Shown here: one piece after another, positions 1 through 5,670 of the stretch | How positions within the stretch are numbered: the first letter of the stretch is position 1 | Layout: each line of letters begins with the position of its first letter | Source: Limnoglobus sp. | GTDB taxonomy: Bacteria > Planctomycetota > Planctomycetia > Gemmatales > Gemmataceae | DNA length: 7,277 nt | Reading direction: 5' to 3' | NCBI GenBank assembly: GCA_025353985.1 | Contig: JANXNT010001189.1 | Span: forward strand, 1 to 7,277 | The notes under the pieces: generated by a model | The model's database searches: none | Seen by the model: the letters and a program-made list of their open reading frames with translations, nothing else | Told to the model about the DNA's origin: nothing | Made by a program: the position numbers and the translations under genes

Positions 1-478
1 AGACGGTCCATTTGCCGTTAGGCTGGCGCACAAACTGCTCGATTAGCGGTTCGTTTTGCGAGACGAGGATATATTCCTGCAAGGACGGCAGTTGCGTGTA
101 ATGGCGAAACTTGGTCGTGCGGTCGTATCGCTCGGTGGAACTGGACAGGACTTCGAAAATGACACACGGATTCATGAGCGATTGATCGTCGTGATTCGAA
201 AAGATTGCCGTGCCACAAACGATGACGACATCGGGATAGGCGTAAAGCCCGGTCGGATCGGCGAGAACCCGCTGATCGCTCGAATACGAGCGGCACGATG
301 TGCCCTTCAGGCGGTTGAACATCTCGCCGATCAGATTTTCCTTGACGATGTTGTGCTCGTTGTTCGCCCCCGCCATCGCGAACATTTCGCCGTCGTGAAA
401 CTCGCTTTTGTGCGCGGCCTTGCGCTCGATTTCCAGATACTCCGTAGCCGTCATTTTGCGTTTCGGTACCGCGTTCAT
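1..478 (-). CDS. Uma2 family putative endonuclease (partial, C-terminus off left edge)
   Basis: Reading the minus strand from the ATG at 478-476 gives 159 residues with no stop before the window edge. The family (Uma2, DUF820) has a PD-(D/E)XK nuclease-like fold and is very numerous in cyanobacteria and planctomycetes; its biological role is not established. Visible motifs in order are the N-terminal MTATEYLEIE with KSEFHDGEMFAM (about residues 24-36), the PD pair in YPDVVIV (Asp83), FEVLSSST (Glu109), then D119, K123 and Y127, and a following LQEYILV strand. This is the expected order of active-site residues. Family members are usually near 190 residues, so about 30 are missing. GGAG lies about 8 bases before the ATG. 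The gene starts 12 bases after the DUF6580 stop on the same strand, so the two are probably cotranscribed. No methylase or other restriction partner is visible. Confidence 0.88.
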   Translation of the reverse strand, partial: MNAVPKRKMTATEYLEIERKAAHKSEFHDGEMFAMAGANNEHNIVKENLIGEMFNRLKGTSCRSYSSDQRVLADPTGLYAYPDVVIVCGTAIFSNHDDQSLMNPCVIFEVLSSSTERYDRTTKFRHYTQLPSLQEYILVSQNEPLIEQFVRQPNGKWTV

Positions 479-490
479 CCCGATCTCCCG

Positions 491-1156
491 TTAGCCATTA
501 CGCGCTTCCGCCGGGATCACTTTTTCGGCGGGGAAGTACGCGCGGCTCAGTGCGGCGTGGGTGGCGAATAGCAAGCCCGTGAAAACAATGTCGCTAGCGA
601 ACGTGCCGCGGTAGAACGGAATTGCGCCAACGTAGCAATTGAGCAAGCCTTCGAGCGAATAGCCGTACGGCAACGTTTGGATGACCCACGAAACGAAGTT
701 CGTGACGAGGAAGAAGCCGAGGCCCGAACCGATGGTTGCGAGCAGAATCGCCACTGGCGATTCGGACTTACCGACGAACTTCTGGCCGCTGATGGCATAC
801 CCGACAAGGCAGAGTGCGACGATCAACCCCGAGGCGAATGCGTACGTGCTGTTTTCGAGCGACGGATTGAAAAGCGACAGGTACCACGGCGTATACAGTG
901 TGACCAGCCCTTGCTGATACCACAACGCCAAGTCGGCGAGGGCGTAACTACCGAGAACGATCGGGATCGCGTAACGGAGGCTGAGGCGGGCACCGGCGAA
1001 CAACGCGACGGCACCGACGGGGGCGAAGTTGAGCCAGCGATATTCGTACGGCACGAGCCGCACGACGGCAGCAAACGCCGCAGCCGCGACGACGAGTGCC
1101 AGCGTCATCGGCAGGGAATTCTTGACGCGCGGCGATTGGGCGAGGTTGGTGTTCAT
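491..1156 (-). CDS. DUF6580 family integral membrane protein (putative transporter)
   Basis: This encodes 221 residues, strongly hydrophobic, with about five or six membrane segments (roughly residues 17-35, 44-57, 62-79, 105-122, 135-157 and 186-204). Family-like signatures are the NFAPVGAVALFAG stretch (43-55), YALADLAL (71-78), FFLVTNFVSWV (148-158) and the C-terminal block LLNCYVGAIPFYRGTFASDI (171-190). I recognise this as the DUF6580 type, annotated as putative transport proteins and reminiscent of small substrate-binding (S-component-like) membrane proteins; substrate and partners are unknown. The ATG at 1156-1154 fits the positive N-terminus before the first helix. No Shine-Dalgarno precedes it: the upstream bases on this strand read CACCTC. 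It is the upstream gene of a two-gene unit with the Uma2 gene. The family assignment is by eye and function is not known. Confidence 0.82.
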   Translation of the reverse strand: MNTNLAQSPRVKNSLPMTLALVVAAAAFAAVVRLVPYEYRWLNFAPVGAVALFAGARLSLRYAIPIVLGSYALADLALWYQQGLVTLYTPWYLSLFNPSLENSTYAFASGLIVALCLVGYAISGQKFVGKSESPVAILLATIGSGLGFFLVTNFVSWVIQTLPYGYSLEGLLNCYVGAIPFYRGTFASDIVFTGLLFATHAALSRAYFPAEKVIPAEARNG

Positions 1157-1243
1157 GAGGTGATACTAGGTACGCAACGCTTCAGACGCAACCCGGATAC
1201 ACTGAGACAGTCTGTGAAGCACGCACCGTTCCCGACGAAGTTT

Positions 1244-1247
1244 GAGG
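1244..1247 (+). promoter_or_regulatory. Ribosome binding site of the DUF697 gene
   Basis: GAGG lies six bases before the ATG at 1254. It overlaps the in-frame TTG at 1242, which argues for the ATG start and against the four-residue-longer TTG start. Confidence 0.6.
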
Positions 1248-1253
1248 TTTCCC

Positions 1254-2414
1254 ATGCAGACCGACGACAATATGCTCGGCATTCCGGTGGGTCGAAAAAC
1301 AGCAACGCTGCCAGAACCGGCGCGACCACAATCCGCGCGCGAACCGGAACTGCGGCCTGGCGAAACCGAGTTGGGACGCCCGACGAACATTCCGCACGAT
1401 CTGCGATTGCTCACCGATGAAGACCGCAAGCGGATCCAGATCGAAGATGAAGCCCAAGCGGTTCGCGAACTCGCGGAGGCCGAGGAATTGCTGGCATCGG
1501 ACCCCGAAGTTTTCGGTTGGCTCGGCTTCCTGTCGCACCCCGTGGCGTTCGCGTTTCTGATCGGCATGGCGGCGATACTGGCGCTGTTCCTTTACGCCCA
1601 AGCGATGAGCGTACTCGGCTCGCTGGCGATGCAACCAGCGTGGGCGCAAACCGTCGGTTACACTGGGCTGGCGCTACTCGGGTTCTGCGTGCTTTACGCC
1701 GCCGTCCGGCTCGGCATTCTTTACTATCAGCTGCGCCGAAATCGGCAGATTCGCCTCGCGGGCCTGCAAGAACTCGCGAACCGTACGCGGTTACGTTGGC
1801 TGGCCGACGCAAAAACGACCGAGGCCAAAACGCAGCTCGAAGAGTACATGCGGCTGTTCCCGATCGGGTCGGATAAGCAACGCAAATCACTTGCGAAAAT
1901 CGGCATCTCCGACGACCGCGTGCGTGCGTTGGAAGTGGCACGTGAGACGCTTCTCGACCCCGCGAAATTCGCATCGTCGGGCCAGTGGTTCGGGCAGTTC
2001 CGCGAGACGTTCCAGAAGTCGCTCGACGATGCCGCCGCCGAGCGAATCGCGTATTGGTCGAAGCGAGCTGGCGTGATTAACGCGACCGCACCCAATGGGC
2101 TGATCGACTCGTTGGCGACGACATTCTTTGGCTTCGCGCTGCTTGCAGACTTGTGCCGAATTTACAATTTGCGTGCGGGTCGAACGGGTACCGCCGTGCT
2201 GCTGGGCCGCGTCTTCTTCAACGCCTACCTCACCGGCCAACTGACGGAACTCGAAAAACTCACCGAAGACCAAGTCGACCAGATGATGGGCGAATTCGCC
2301 GCCGCACGGGTGTTGTCGAAAGTCGGCACGCGAATCGGCGGCGGCGTGCTGGCGTACTTTTTGTTGAAGCGACTCGGCAAATACGCCTGCCGCCTATTGC
2401 GCCCCGTGGCGTAG
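1254..2414 (+). CDS. DUF697 / YcjF-like inner membrane protein
   Basis: This encodes 386 residues. The N-terminal 50 residues are Pro/Arg/Glu-rich and probably disordered. Residues 53-82 are acidic and helix-forming. Two membrane helices follow at about 97-119 and 132-157, then a basic turn (RRNRQIR) and a mainly helical cytoplasmic domain. The C-terminal half matches the YcjF/DUF697 pattern. NATAPNGLIDSLATTFFGF (277-295) corresponds to the 'sP..lvD' membrane-associated helix, RIYNLRAGRTGTAVLLGRVF (302-321) to the 'r.a.lYG...g..a...l...v' segment, and residues 346-383 to the Ala/Gly-rich C-terminal helix ending in CRLLRP. YcjF-type proteins in other bacteria often accompany the YcjX P-loop protein and belong to stress-related sets, but the role is not well defined. 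No GTPase partner is visible here. It stands alone, divergent from the DUF6580 gene and convergent with pyrE. Confidence 0.8.
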   Translation: MQTDDNMLGIPVGRKTATLPEPARPQSAREPELRPGETELGRPTNIPHDLRLLTDEDRKRIQIEDEAQAVRELAEAEELLASDPEVFGWLGFLSHPVAFAFLIGMAAILALFLYAQAMSVLGSLAMQPAWAQTVGYTGLALLGFCVLYAAVRLGILYYQLRRNRQIRLAGLQELANRTRLRWLADAKTTEAKTQLEEYMRLFPIGSDKQRKSLAKIGISDDRVRALEVARETLLDPAKFASSGQWFGQFRETFQKSLDDAAAERIAYWSKRAGVINATAPNGLIDSLATTFFGFALLADLCRIYNLRAGRTGTAVLLGRVFFNAYLTGQLTELEKLTEDQVDQMMGEFAAARVLSKVGTRIGGGVLAYFLLKRLGKYACRLLRPVA

Positions 2415-2429
2415 AAGAGAATCGTTGAC

Positions 2430-2479
2430 AGTGATGAGTTGAGCGTTGTTAGTTATCTAACAACGCTCAACTCATCACT
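2430..2479. repeat. Perfect 23-bp inverted repeat with 4-nt loop between convergent genes
   Basis: Arms 2430-2452 and 2457-2479 are exact reverse complements around the loop TTAT. The element lies 15 bases after the DUF697 stop and 16 bases after the pyrE stop, so it could end transcripts from both sides. Neither strand has a run of T after the stem (plus strand continues AAAAACTAC, minus strand TGTCAACG), so it is not a textbook intrinsic terminator. The arm is AT-balanced, unusually long and free of mismatches, more like a dispersed palindromic repeat or the end product of an inverted duplication. Terminator and mobile-repeat interpretations are both open. Confidence 0.85.
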
Positions 2480-2495
2480 AAAAACTACTCCTGAG

Positions 2496-3041
2496 TTACG
2501 AAACCACTTCGATACCGAAATCGCGGATCGTGAAGATCGGGCGGAAATCGTACTTCGCTAGCGCTTCGCGGGCACCCTGAAGGCGGTCGCAAATACAAAC
2601 CGCACGCACGACGGTCGCACCGAGCGCTTCGATGGCTTCGATGGCCTGCAACATGCTCCCGCCCGTCGTTAGCACATCGTCGATCACCACGACGTGGTCC
2701 CCTGCTTTGACTTGCCCCTCGAGGCGTTCCTTGCTGCCGTACTCTTTGGTTTGCTTGCGTACGAAGAAGCCTTCGAGCGCACGGCCGTTGCGGTGGAACG
2801 CAGTAAGTGCCGCCGCCGCCATTGGGATTGCGCCGACTTCCAGCCCACCAATCGCCTGAAAATCGAGGTCTTTCGTCGCCTCGTACAGTTCGTCGCCGAG
2901 TAGCGAGATCGCCTCTGCGTGGAAGAGTACCTTCTTCGAATTCACGTAGTAACTCGACTTCTTCCCCGAAGCGAGCGTGAAATCGCCGAACTGGAGTGCC
3001 CGTTCGCGAAAGAGTTGTTGGAGGCGTTCACGTGGTGTCAT
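2496..3041 (-). CDS. pyrE: Orotate phosphoribosyltransferase
   Basis: This is a complete protein of 181 residues. It transfers ribose-5-phosphate from PRPP to orotate to give OMP, the fifth step of de novo pyrimidine synthesis, in the cytoplasm. The PRPP-binding signature VVVIDDVLTTGGSM is at 117-130 with the acidic pair D121/D122. LASGKKSSYYVNSKK (23-37) is the N-terminal orotate/PRPP contact segment. GGLEVGAIP (65-73) is the loop before the hood, and FFVRKQTKEYGSKERLEG (92-109) is the flexible catalytic loop with its conserved Lys residues. Length is slightly short of the roughly 200-residue E. coli type but complete. The ATG at 3041-3039 gives the normal N-terminus; no strong Shine-Dalgarno precedes it. 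No other pyrimidine gene is nearby, which is common for this gene. It is bracketed by two repeat elements. Confidence 0.96.
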   Translation of the reverse strand: MTPRERLQQLFRERALQFGDFTLASGKKSSYYVNSKKVLFHAEAISLLGDELYEATKDLDFQAIGGLEVGAIPMAAAALTAFHRNGRALEGFFVRKQTKEYGSKERLEGQVKAGDHVVVIDDVLTTGGSMLQAIEAIEALGATVVRAVCICDRLQGAREALAKYDFRPIFTIRDFGIEVVS

Positions 3042-3050
3042 TGGTCTTTC

Positions 3051-3200
3051 GCTTTCAGCGATAGGTGGTCAGCTTTCAGCAGTCAGCTTTCAGCCAATCC
3101 GGTATTGTGTGTATATGCAGTGCTATCGAGCAGGGTACCGCGTGGGTGACTATTTCTGCTTTGCTAAAAGCTGATCGCTGACCGCTGATCGCTGAAAGCT
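3051..3200. repeat. Imperfect inverted repeat made of GCTTTCAGC/GCTGATC words in the divergent pyrE/PCD region
   Basis: The left arm (3051-3080) and the reverse complement of the right arm (3199-3170) agree at 25 of 30 positions, the first 12 exactly. Within the left arm region GTCAGCTTTCAGC occurs twice (3068-3080 and 3082-3094, 14-base period). Within the right arm GCTGATC occurs twice (3170-3176 and 3184-3190, also 14-base period), ending in GCTGAAAGCT. The central roughly 75 bases are not repetitive. The arms abut the two start codons: the left begins 10 bases from the pyrE ATG and the right ends 5 bases before the PCD ATG. This looks like a REP- or MITE-like intergenic element that now forms the upstream region of both genes. 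I see no confident promoter inside; TATATG at 3112-3117 is a weak -10 candidate only. Confidence 0.7.
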
Positions 3201-3205
3201 ACGAC

Positions 3206-3547
3206 ATGTACACCGAAACCGAAGTCGCCGCGAAACTCATCGAGCATGGGCTTACCGATTGGTACCTCGAAGATGGCTGGATTCGCCGCAAGTTCAACAC
3301 CGATGGCTGGCCGCAGACGCTGATGGCGGTGAACGCGATTGGCTACCTCTGCGAGGCGGCGTGGCACCATGCGGATCTGAGCATCACGTGGGGTAAAATC
3401 TGGGTGAAACTCAAGACGCACGACAAGGGCGGCATCACTGACAAAGATTTTGAATTAGCAAAAGAGATCGAACGCATGGTACTCTGGCGTCCGGCGGGCG
3501 GTGCGTTGGGCACTGGCAACCCGAAGAAATTCGTCTTCACCAAGTGA
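3206..3547 (+). CDS. 4a-hydroxytetrahydrobiopterin dehydratase (pterin carbinolamine dehydratase)
   Basis: This encodes 113 residues. The enzyme (PCD, PhhB/DCoH family) dehydrates 4a-hydroxytetrahydrobiopterin so that the pterin cofactor can be recycled; homologues in some bacteria act in molybdopterin- or tetrahydrofolate-related metabolism. The diagnostic block is at 50-90: EAAWHHADLSITWGKIWV, then KLKTHDKGGITDKDFELAKEI. The catalytic histidines appear as H54, H55 and H72. The usual HHP is HHA here, the one departure from the signature. The C-terminal tail with GGALGTGNPKKFVF resembles the 'GALEGTP..F' extension of many bacterial members. Its stop (3545-3547) is five bases before the ATG of the DUF6807 gene, implying cotranscription. 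No phenylalanine hydroxylase gene is present in the window, so the in vivo substrate is open. Confidence 0.9.
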   Translation: MYTETEVAAKLIEHGLTDWYLEDGWIRRKFNTDGWPQTLMAVNAIGYLCEAAWHHADLSITWGKIWVKLKTHDKGGITDKDFELAKEIERMVLWRPAGGALGTGNPKKFVFTK

Positions 3548-3552
3548 GAATC

Positions 3553-4527
3553 ATGAAAGCACTTTCTGCGTTCGCGTTTGCCGTACTCGTCGGCGTCGCC
3601 TCGGCGGAAACGCCGAAGGGCGCGTTCCACTTCGCCGAAACGAAAGGCGAATACGTCGACGTGATGCACGGCGAGCGTAAGGTGTTGCGGTTCGTGAACA
3701 AGCCGCGCGACGGTGCGACGAAGGAATCGCATTACCTGTCGTTCAAGCCATTTCACCAACTGTTCGACCCGAAGACCGGCGAGACGCTCCTGAGTAGCGG
3801 GGCACACCCGAACGTGAAAGAGTACCTGTTTCCGCACCACCGCGGACTGTTCTTCGGCTTCAACAAAATCTCGTACGGCGAAAAGAAAACCGCCGACATC
3901 TGGCACGGTACGAACAACGTTTACAGTAGTTTCGAGAAGATGATCGCCACGAAAGCCGACAACAAACAGGCGAGCCACACGGCAGCGATCAGCTGGCACG
4001 GTAGTGATGGCGAGACGTTTGCCGAGGAGGAACGCGAAGTCACGGTGCGCTCGATTGGCGACGGCACCGAGATCGATTGGTCCACGGTGCTGCGTACGAA
4101 GTTGCCGAAAGTGCGACTCGATGGCGACCCGCAACATGCCGGGTTCCACTTCCGCGCCACGCAAGAAGTCTCGAAGACGACCGCGAAGCAGACTTACTAT
4201 TTGCGCCCCGATGGCAAGGGCAAGGAAGGCGAAACCCGCAACTGGGAGCCGAAGAACAAGGACGCCAAAACGATCGGCCTGCCGTGGAACGCGATGAGCT
4301 TCGTGACCGGCGGCAAACGCTATACATCGCTACGCATCAACCACCCGAGCAACCCGAAAGAGACTCGCGGCAGCGAGCGCGACTACGGCCGTTTTGGCGA
4401 TTACTTCGAGTTCGACCTGACACCCGCCACGCCGTTGAAGTTGAAGTATCGCGTCTGGGTGCAAGAAGGCGAAATGACCGTCGAACAGTGCGAAGCGAAA
4501 GCCGCCGCCTTCGTGAAGGCGGACTGA
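3553..4527 (+). CDS. Secreted DUF6807 ('PmoA-like') family protein
   Basis: This encodes 324 residues. The first 18 residues (MKALSAFAFAVLVGVASA) form a Sec signal peptide with an ASA cleavage site, so the mature protein is exported. The body carries the hallmark PHHRGLFFGFN (94-104) followed by ADIWHG (114-119), then a beta-rich domain with WSTVLR, HAGFHFRA and a C-terminal FEFDLTP...LKYRVWVQEGEM. I recognise the DUF6807 family, named in Pfam after a methane oxygenase 'PmoA'. It has no relation to the membrane methane monooxygenase subunit, and planctomycete members are usually linked to carbohydrate-related gene sets. Catalytic function is unknown; the conserved His/His/Arg cluster looks like an active site. 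A GTG at 3544 overlapping the previous stop is possible, but the ATG at 3553 gives a clean signal peptide and was chosen. Confidence 0.87.
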   Translation: MKALSAFAFAVLVGVASAETPKGAFHFAETKGEYVDVMHGERKVLRFVNKPRDGATKESHYLSFKPFHQLFDPKTGETLLSSGAHPNVKEYLFPHHRGLFFGFNKISYGEKKTADIWHGTNNVYSSFEKMIATKADNKQASHTAAISWHGSDGETFAEEEREVTVRSIGDGTEIDWSTVLRTKLPKVRLDGDPQHAGFHFRATQEVSKTTAKQTYYLRPDGKGKEGETRNWEPKNKDAKTIGLPWNAMSFVTGGKRYTSLRINHPSNPKETRGSERDYGRFGDYFEFDLTPATPLKLKYRVWVQEGEMTVEQCEAKAAAFVKAD

Positions 4528-4546
4528 TGCGCCGTGAGGTAAACTC

Positions 4547-4572
4547 AACCGGTGGGAGAAACCCCACCGGTT
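4547..4572 (+). terminator. Stem-loop terminator after the PCD-DUF6807 unit
   Basis: A perfect 10-bp GC-rich stem, AACCGGTGGG / CCCACCGGTT, encloses a 6-nt loop (AGAAAC), 19 bases after the DUF6807 stop. Only a short T run (three in all, counting the last two stem bases) is present, so termination is probable but not certain. The remaining 71 bases up to the next start show nothing I can defend. Confidence 0.65.
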
Positions 4573-4643
4573 TGTCGTGGAGACTATACATTGTGAAGAA
4601 GCGGTAAATACTTCGTGACAGACCTGCCAGAGAATCTTCGACC

Positions 4644-5249
4644 ATGCCTGAAATGAGCGAACAGCTGCTCGATCTGGCTCAAGAGTTCATTCAGACTCGC
4701 GGCTACAACGCCTTCAGCTACCGCGACCTCGCCGACGCGACAGGCATCACGACGGCGAGTATTCACTATCACTTTCGAACCAAGAGCGATCTCGGGCAAG
4801 CCGTCGTCGTACGCTATCGAGGTCGGCTGATCGCCCGTCTTGCGCAAATCGATTCGACGGTCCCATCGTGTATCACGCGAATTCGCCACTTCACCGATCT
4901 CTTCGTCGCCACACTGGACCGGAATTTCCAGATGTGCCTGTGTGGAATGTTGGCCGCTGAGCAGCGAACGCTTCCGCCGGAACTCAATCGCGAAGTCATT
5001 GCGTTTTTCTCTCTAACGGAAACGTGGCTGACGCAGACACTTCGCGAAGGAATTCGAAATGGCGAAATCGCGGACATCGGCCCCGTACCGCGATTCGCAC
5101 GCATCGTCCTCGCGACGTTGGAAGGCGCGATGCTCGTGGCCCGCGTGACGGGAGAACACTCCCGTTTGACGGAAGTCATCGCGGCGATTCGGTCCGATAT
5201 TCGCAAGCCCGCTACCGTTCGCCCCTTCGCAGCCGAAACAGCGAAATAA
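4644..5249 (+). CDS. TetR/AcrR family transcriptional regulator, NemR/AcuR-like, with CLC motif
   Basis: This encodes 201 residues. The N-terminal TetR DNA-binding domain is clear: RGYNAFSYRDLADATGITTA (19-38) runs into SIHYHFRTKSDL (39-50), the helix-turn-helix with its HYHF recognition helix end. The C-terminal ligand domain contains QMCLCGMLAAE (96-106) followed by LPPEL and FFSLTETWLTQTLREGIRNG. This pattern is shared with regulators such as AcuR and NemR. By eye, Cys98 falls at the spacing of the redox-active Cys106 of E. coli NemR (C-x7-E), with a second cysteine at 100 and another at 76. That suggests, but does not show, oxidant or electrophile sensing. It lies upstream of and codirectional with the Met-rich lipoprotein/redoxin/msrP genes. 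A palindrome over the promoter of that unit, 63 bases after its stop, is the likely target. AGAGA lies about ten bases before the ATG, a weak ribosome site. Confidence 0.92.
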   Translation: MPEMSEQLLDLAQEFIQTRGYNAFSYRDLADATGITTASIHYHFRTKSDLGQAVVVRYRGRLIARLAQIDSTVPSCITRIRHFTDLFVATLDRNFQMCLCGMLAAEQRTLPPELNREVIAFFSLTETWLTQTLREGIRNGEIADIGPVPRFARIVLATLEGAMLVARVTGEHSRLTEVIAAIRSDIRKPATVRPFAAETAK

Positions 5250-5281
5250 TCGATTGGAAATGATTTTCTGAACGATGAGAC

Positions 5282-5311
5282 TTGACTGTAAGTATTCCTG
5301 TTGGCTATACC
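5282..5311 (+). promoter_or_regulatory. Sigma70-type promoter of the lipoprotein-redoxin-msrP unit
   Basis: TTGACT (5282-5287) and TATACC (5306-5311) are separated by 18 bases; reading the -10 one base earlier (CTATAC) gives 17. Both hexamers match the housekeeping consensus at most positions. The predicted start near 5317-5319 leaves a leader of about 100 bases before the first ATG. The promoter lies 32 bases after the TetR stop. Confidence 0.65.
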
Positions 5312-5312
5312 T

Positions 5313-5326
5313 ATCTACTAGTAGAT
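5313..5326. promoter_or_regulatory. Candidate TetR-family operator (perfect 14-bp palindrome)
   Basis: ATCTACTAGTAGAT is an exact palindrome, starting one base after the -10 hexamer and covering the expected transcription start. Size, symmetry and position are those of a TetR-type operator that blocks RNA polymerase. The nearest regulator is the TetR gene directly upstream. The link is inference from position. Confidence 0.6.
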
Positions 5327-5341
5327 TGTTTCGCTCGTACC

Positions 5342-5387
5342 GACCGCTTGTTGCGGTCAGCCCGAGTGTTCGCCGAATTAGTCGGCG
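5342..5387 (+). promoter_or_regulatory. Two tandem hairpins in the mRNA leader
   Basis: Two perfect 6-bp stems, each with a 5-nt loop, stand in tandem: GACCGC-TTGTT-GCGGTC (5342-5358) and CGCCGA-ATTAG-TCGGCG (5371-5387). Both lie between the predicted transcription start and the AGGAG of the first gene, without covering the AGGAG. They may stabilise the leader or modulate expression. No known riboswitch is recognised. Confidence 0.5.
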
Positions 5388-5405
5388 ATGGCCACGTTCC
5401 CTTAC

Positions 5406-5410
5406 AGGAG
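5406..5410 (+). promoter_or_regulatory. Ribosome binding site of the Met-rich lipoprotein gene
   Basis: AGGAG lies six bases before the ATG at 5417. It fixes that start against an upstream in-frame TTG at 5282, which would lie inside the promoter. Confidence 0.85.
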
Positions 5411-5416
5411 TTCGCG

Positions 5417-5656
5417 ATGAAAGTTCGATTTGCACGTTTCGGTGGTCTGGTCGTTGCCTCGTTCGCCGTCGCGATTGCGACGGTTGCATTCAGCGGGTGT
5501 ACCGCATCCTCGACCCCTTCGAGTGACAAAATGAAAGATGATAAGATGAAGGGGGACAAGATGAAGGATGACAAAATGATGGGCGACAAGATGAAGGATG
5601 ACAAAATGATGGGCGATAAGATGAAGGATGACAAAATGATGGGCGATAAGAAATAA
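5417..5656 (+). CDS. Met-rich MxKDx-repeat lipoprotein (MrpX-like)
   Basis: This encodes 79 residues. A signal peptide with a basic N-terminus and hydrophobic core ends in the lipobox FSGC, so Cys28 should be lipidated. After a short CTASSTPSS linker, residues 37-79 contain only four amino acids: 15 Lys, 13 Asp, 11 Met and 4 Gly. They form four decapeptides of the type DKMKDDKMMG, each two DKMxx pentads. This fits the small exported proteins annotated as pentapeptide MXKDX repeat proteins. A methionine-rich periplasmic peptide, MrpX of Azospira, is a sacrificial hypochlorite scavenger renewed by a YedY-type reductase; the msrP gene two places downstream makes the same role plausible. Metal binding by the Met residues is an alternative. 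It is the first gene of the unit, with the strongest ribosome site, as expected for an abundant substrate protein. Confidence 0.85.
   Translation: MKVRFARFGGLVVASFAVAIATVAFSGCTASSTPSSDKMKDDKMKGDKMKDDKMMGDKMKDDKMMGDKMKDDKMMGDKK
5525..5644 (+). repeat. Four tandem 30-bp repeats encoding DKMKDDKMxG decapeptides
   Basis: Units start at 5525, 5555, 5585 and 5615. Units 2 and 3 are identical over 30 bases and unit 4 differs from them by one synonymous change. Unit 1 differs from unit 2 at six positions, five synonymous and one changing Lys to Met. A partial fifth unit (GATAAGAAA) precedes the stop. Confidence 0.97.
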
Positions 5657-5670
5657 CGCACTTGCGATTC

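Noticed and set aside
1..478. Restriction-modification or toxin-antitoxin locus around the Uma2 gene
   Set aside because: No methyltransferase, specificity subunit or antitoxin-like partner is visible; the neighbour is a membrane protein.
1157..1253. Divergent promoter with the small palindrome ACAG-T-CTGT near 1207-1215
   Set aside because: The symmetry is too short to distinguish from chance and no -35/-10 pair accompanies it.
677..1420. Long open frame on the plus strand opposite the DUF6580 gene (247 codons)
   Set aside because: The translation is Arg/Asp/Glu-rich without any family pattern and lies antisense to a clear multi-helix membrane protein; typical of GC-rich shadow frames.
3544..3552. 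GTG start for the DUF6807 gene overlapping the PCD stop
   Set aside because: The ATG at 3553 yields a standard signal peptide; the GTG adds MRI before it with no ribosome-site advantage. It cannot be excluded entirely.
3343..4164. Minus-strand open frame of 273 codons opposite the PCD and DUF6807 genes
   Set aside because: It overlaps two recognisable genes and shows no motif of its own.
3553..4527. Methane oxidation gene, from the family name PmoA
   Set aside because: The domain name is misleading; the protein is soluble, exported and unrelated to particulate methane monooxygenase subunits, and no pmoB or pmoC is present.
5282..5416. N-terminal extension of the Met-rich lipoprotein from TTG 5282
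   Set aside because: It would translate the promoter, palindrome and leader hairpins, and would bury the signal peptide inside the protein.
5525..5644. CRISPR array
   Set aside because: The 30-bp repeats are directly adjacent with no spacers and are in frame within a coding sequence.
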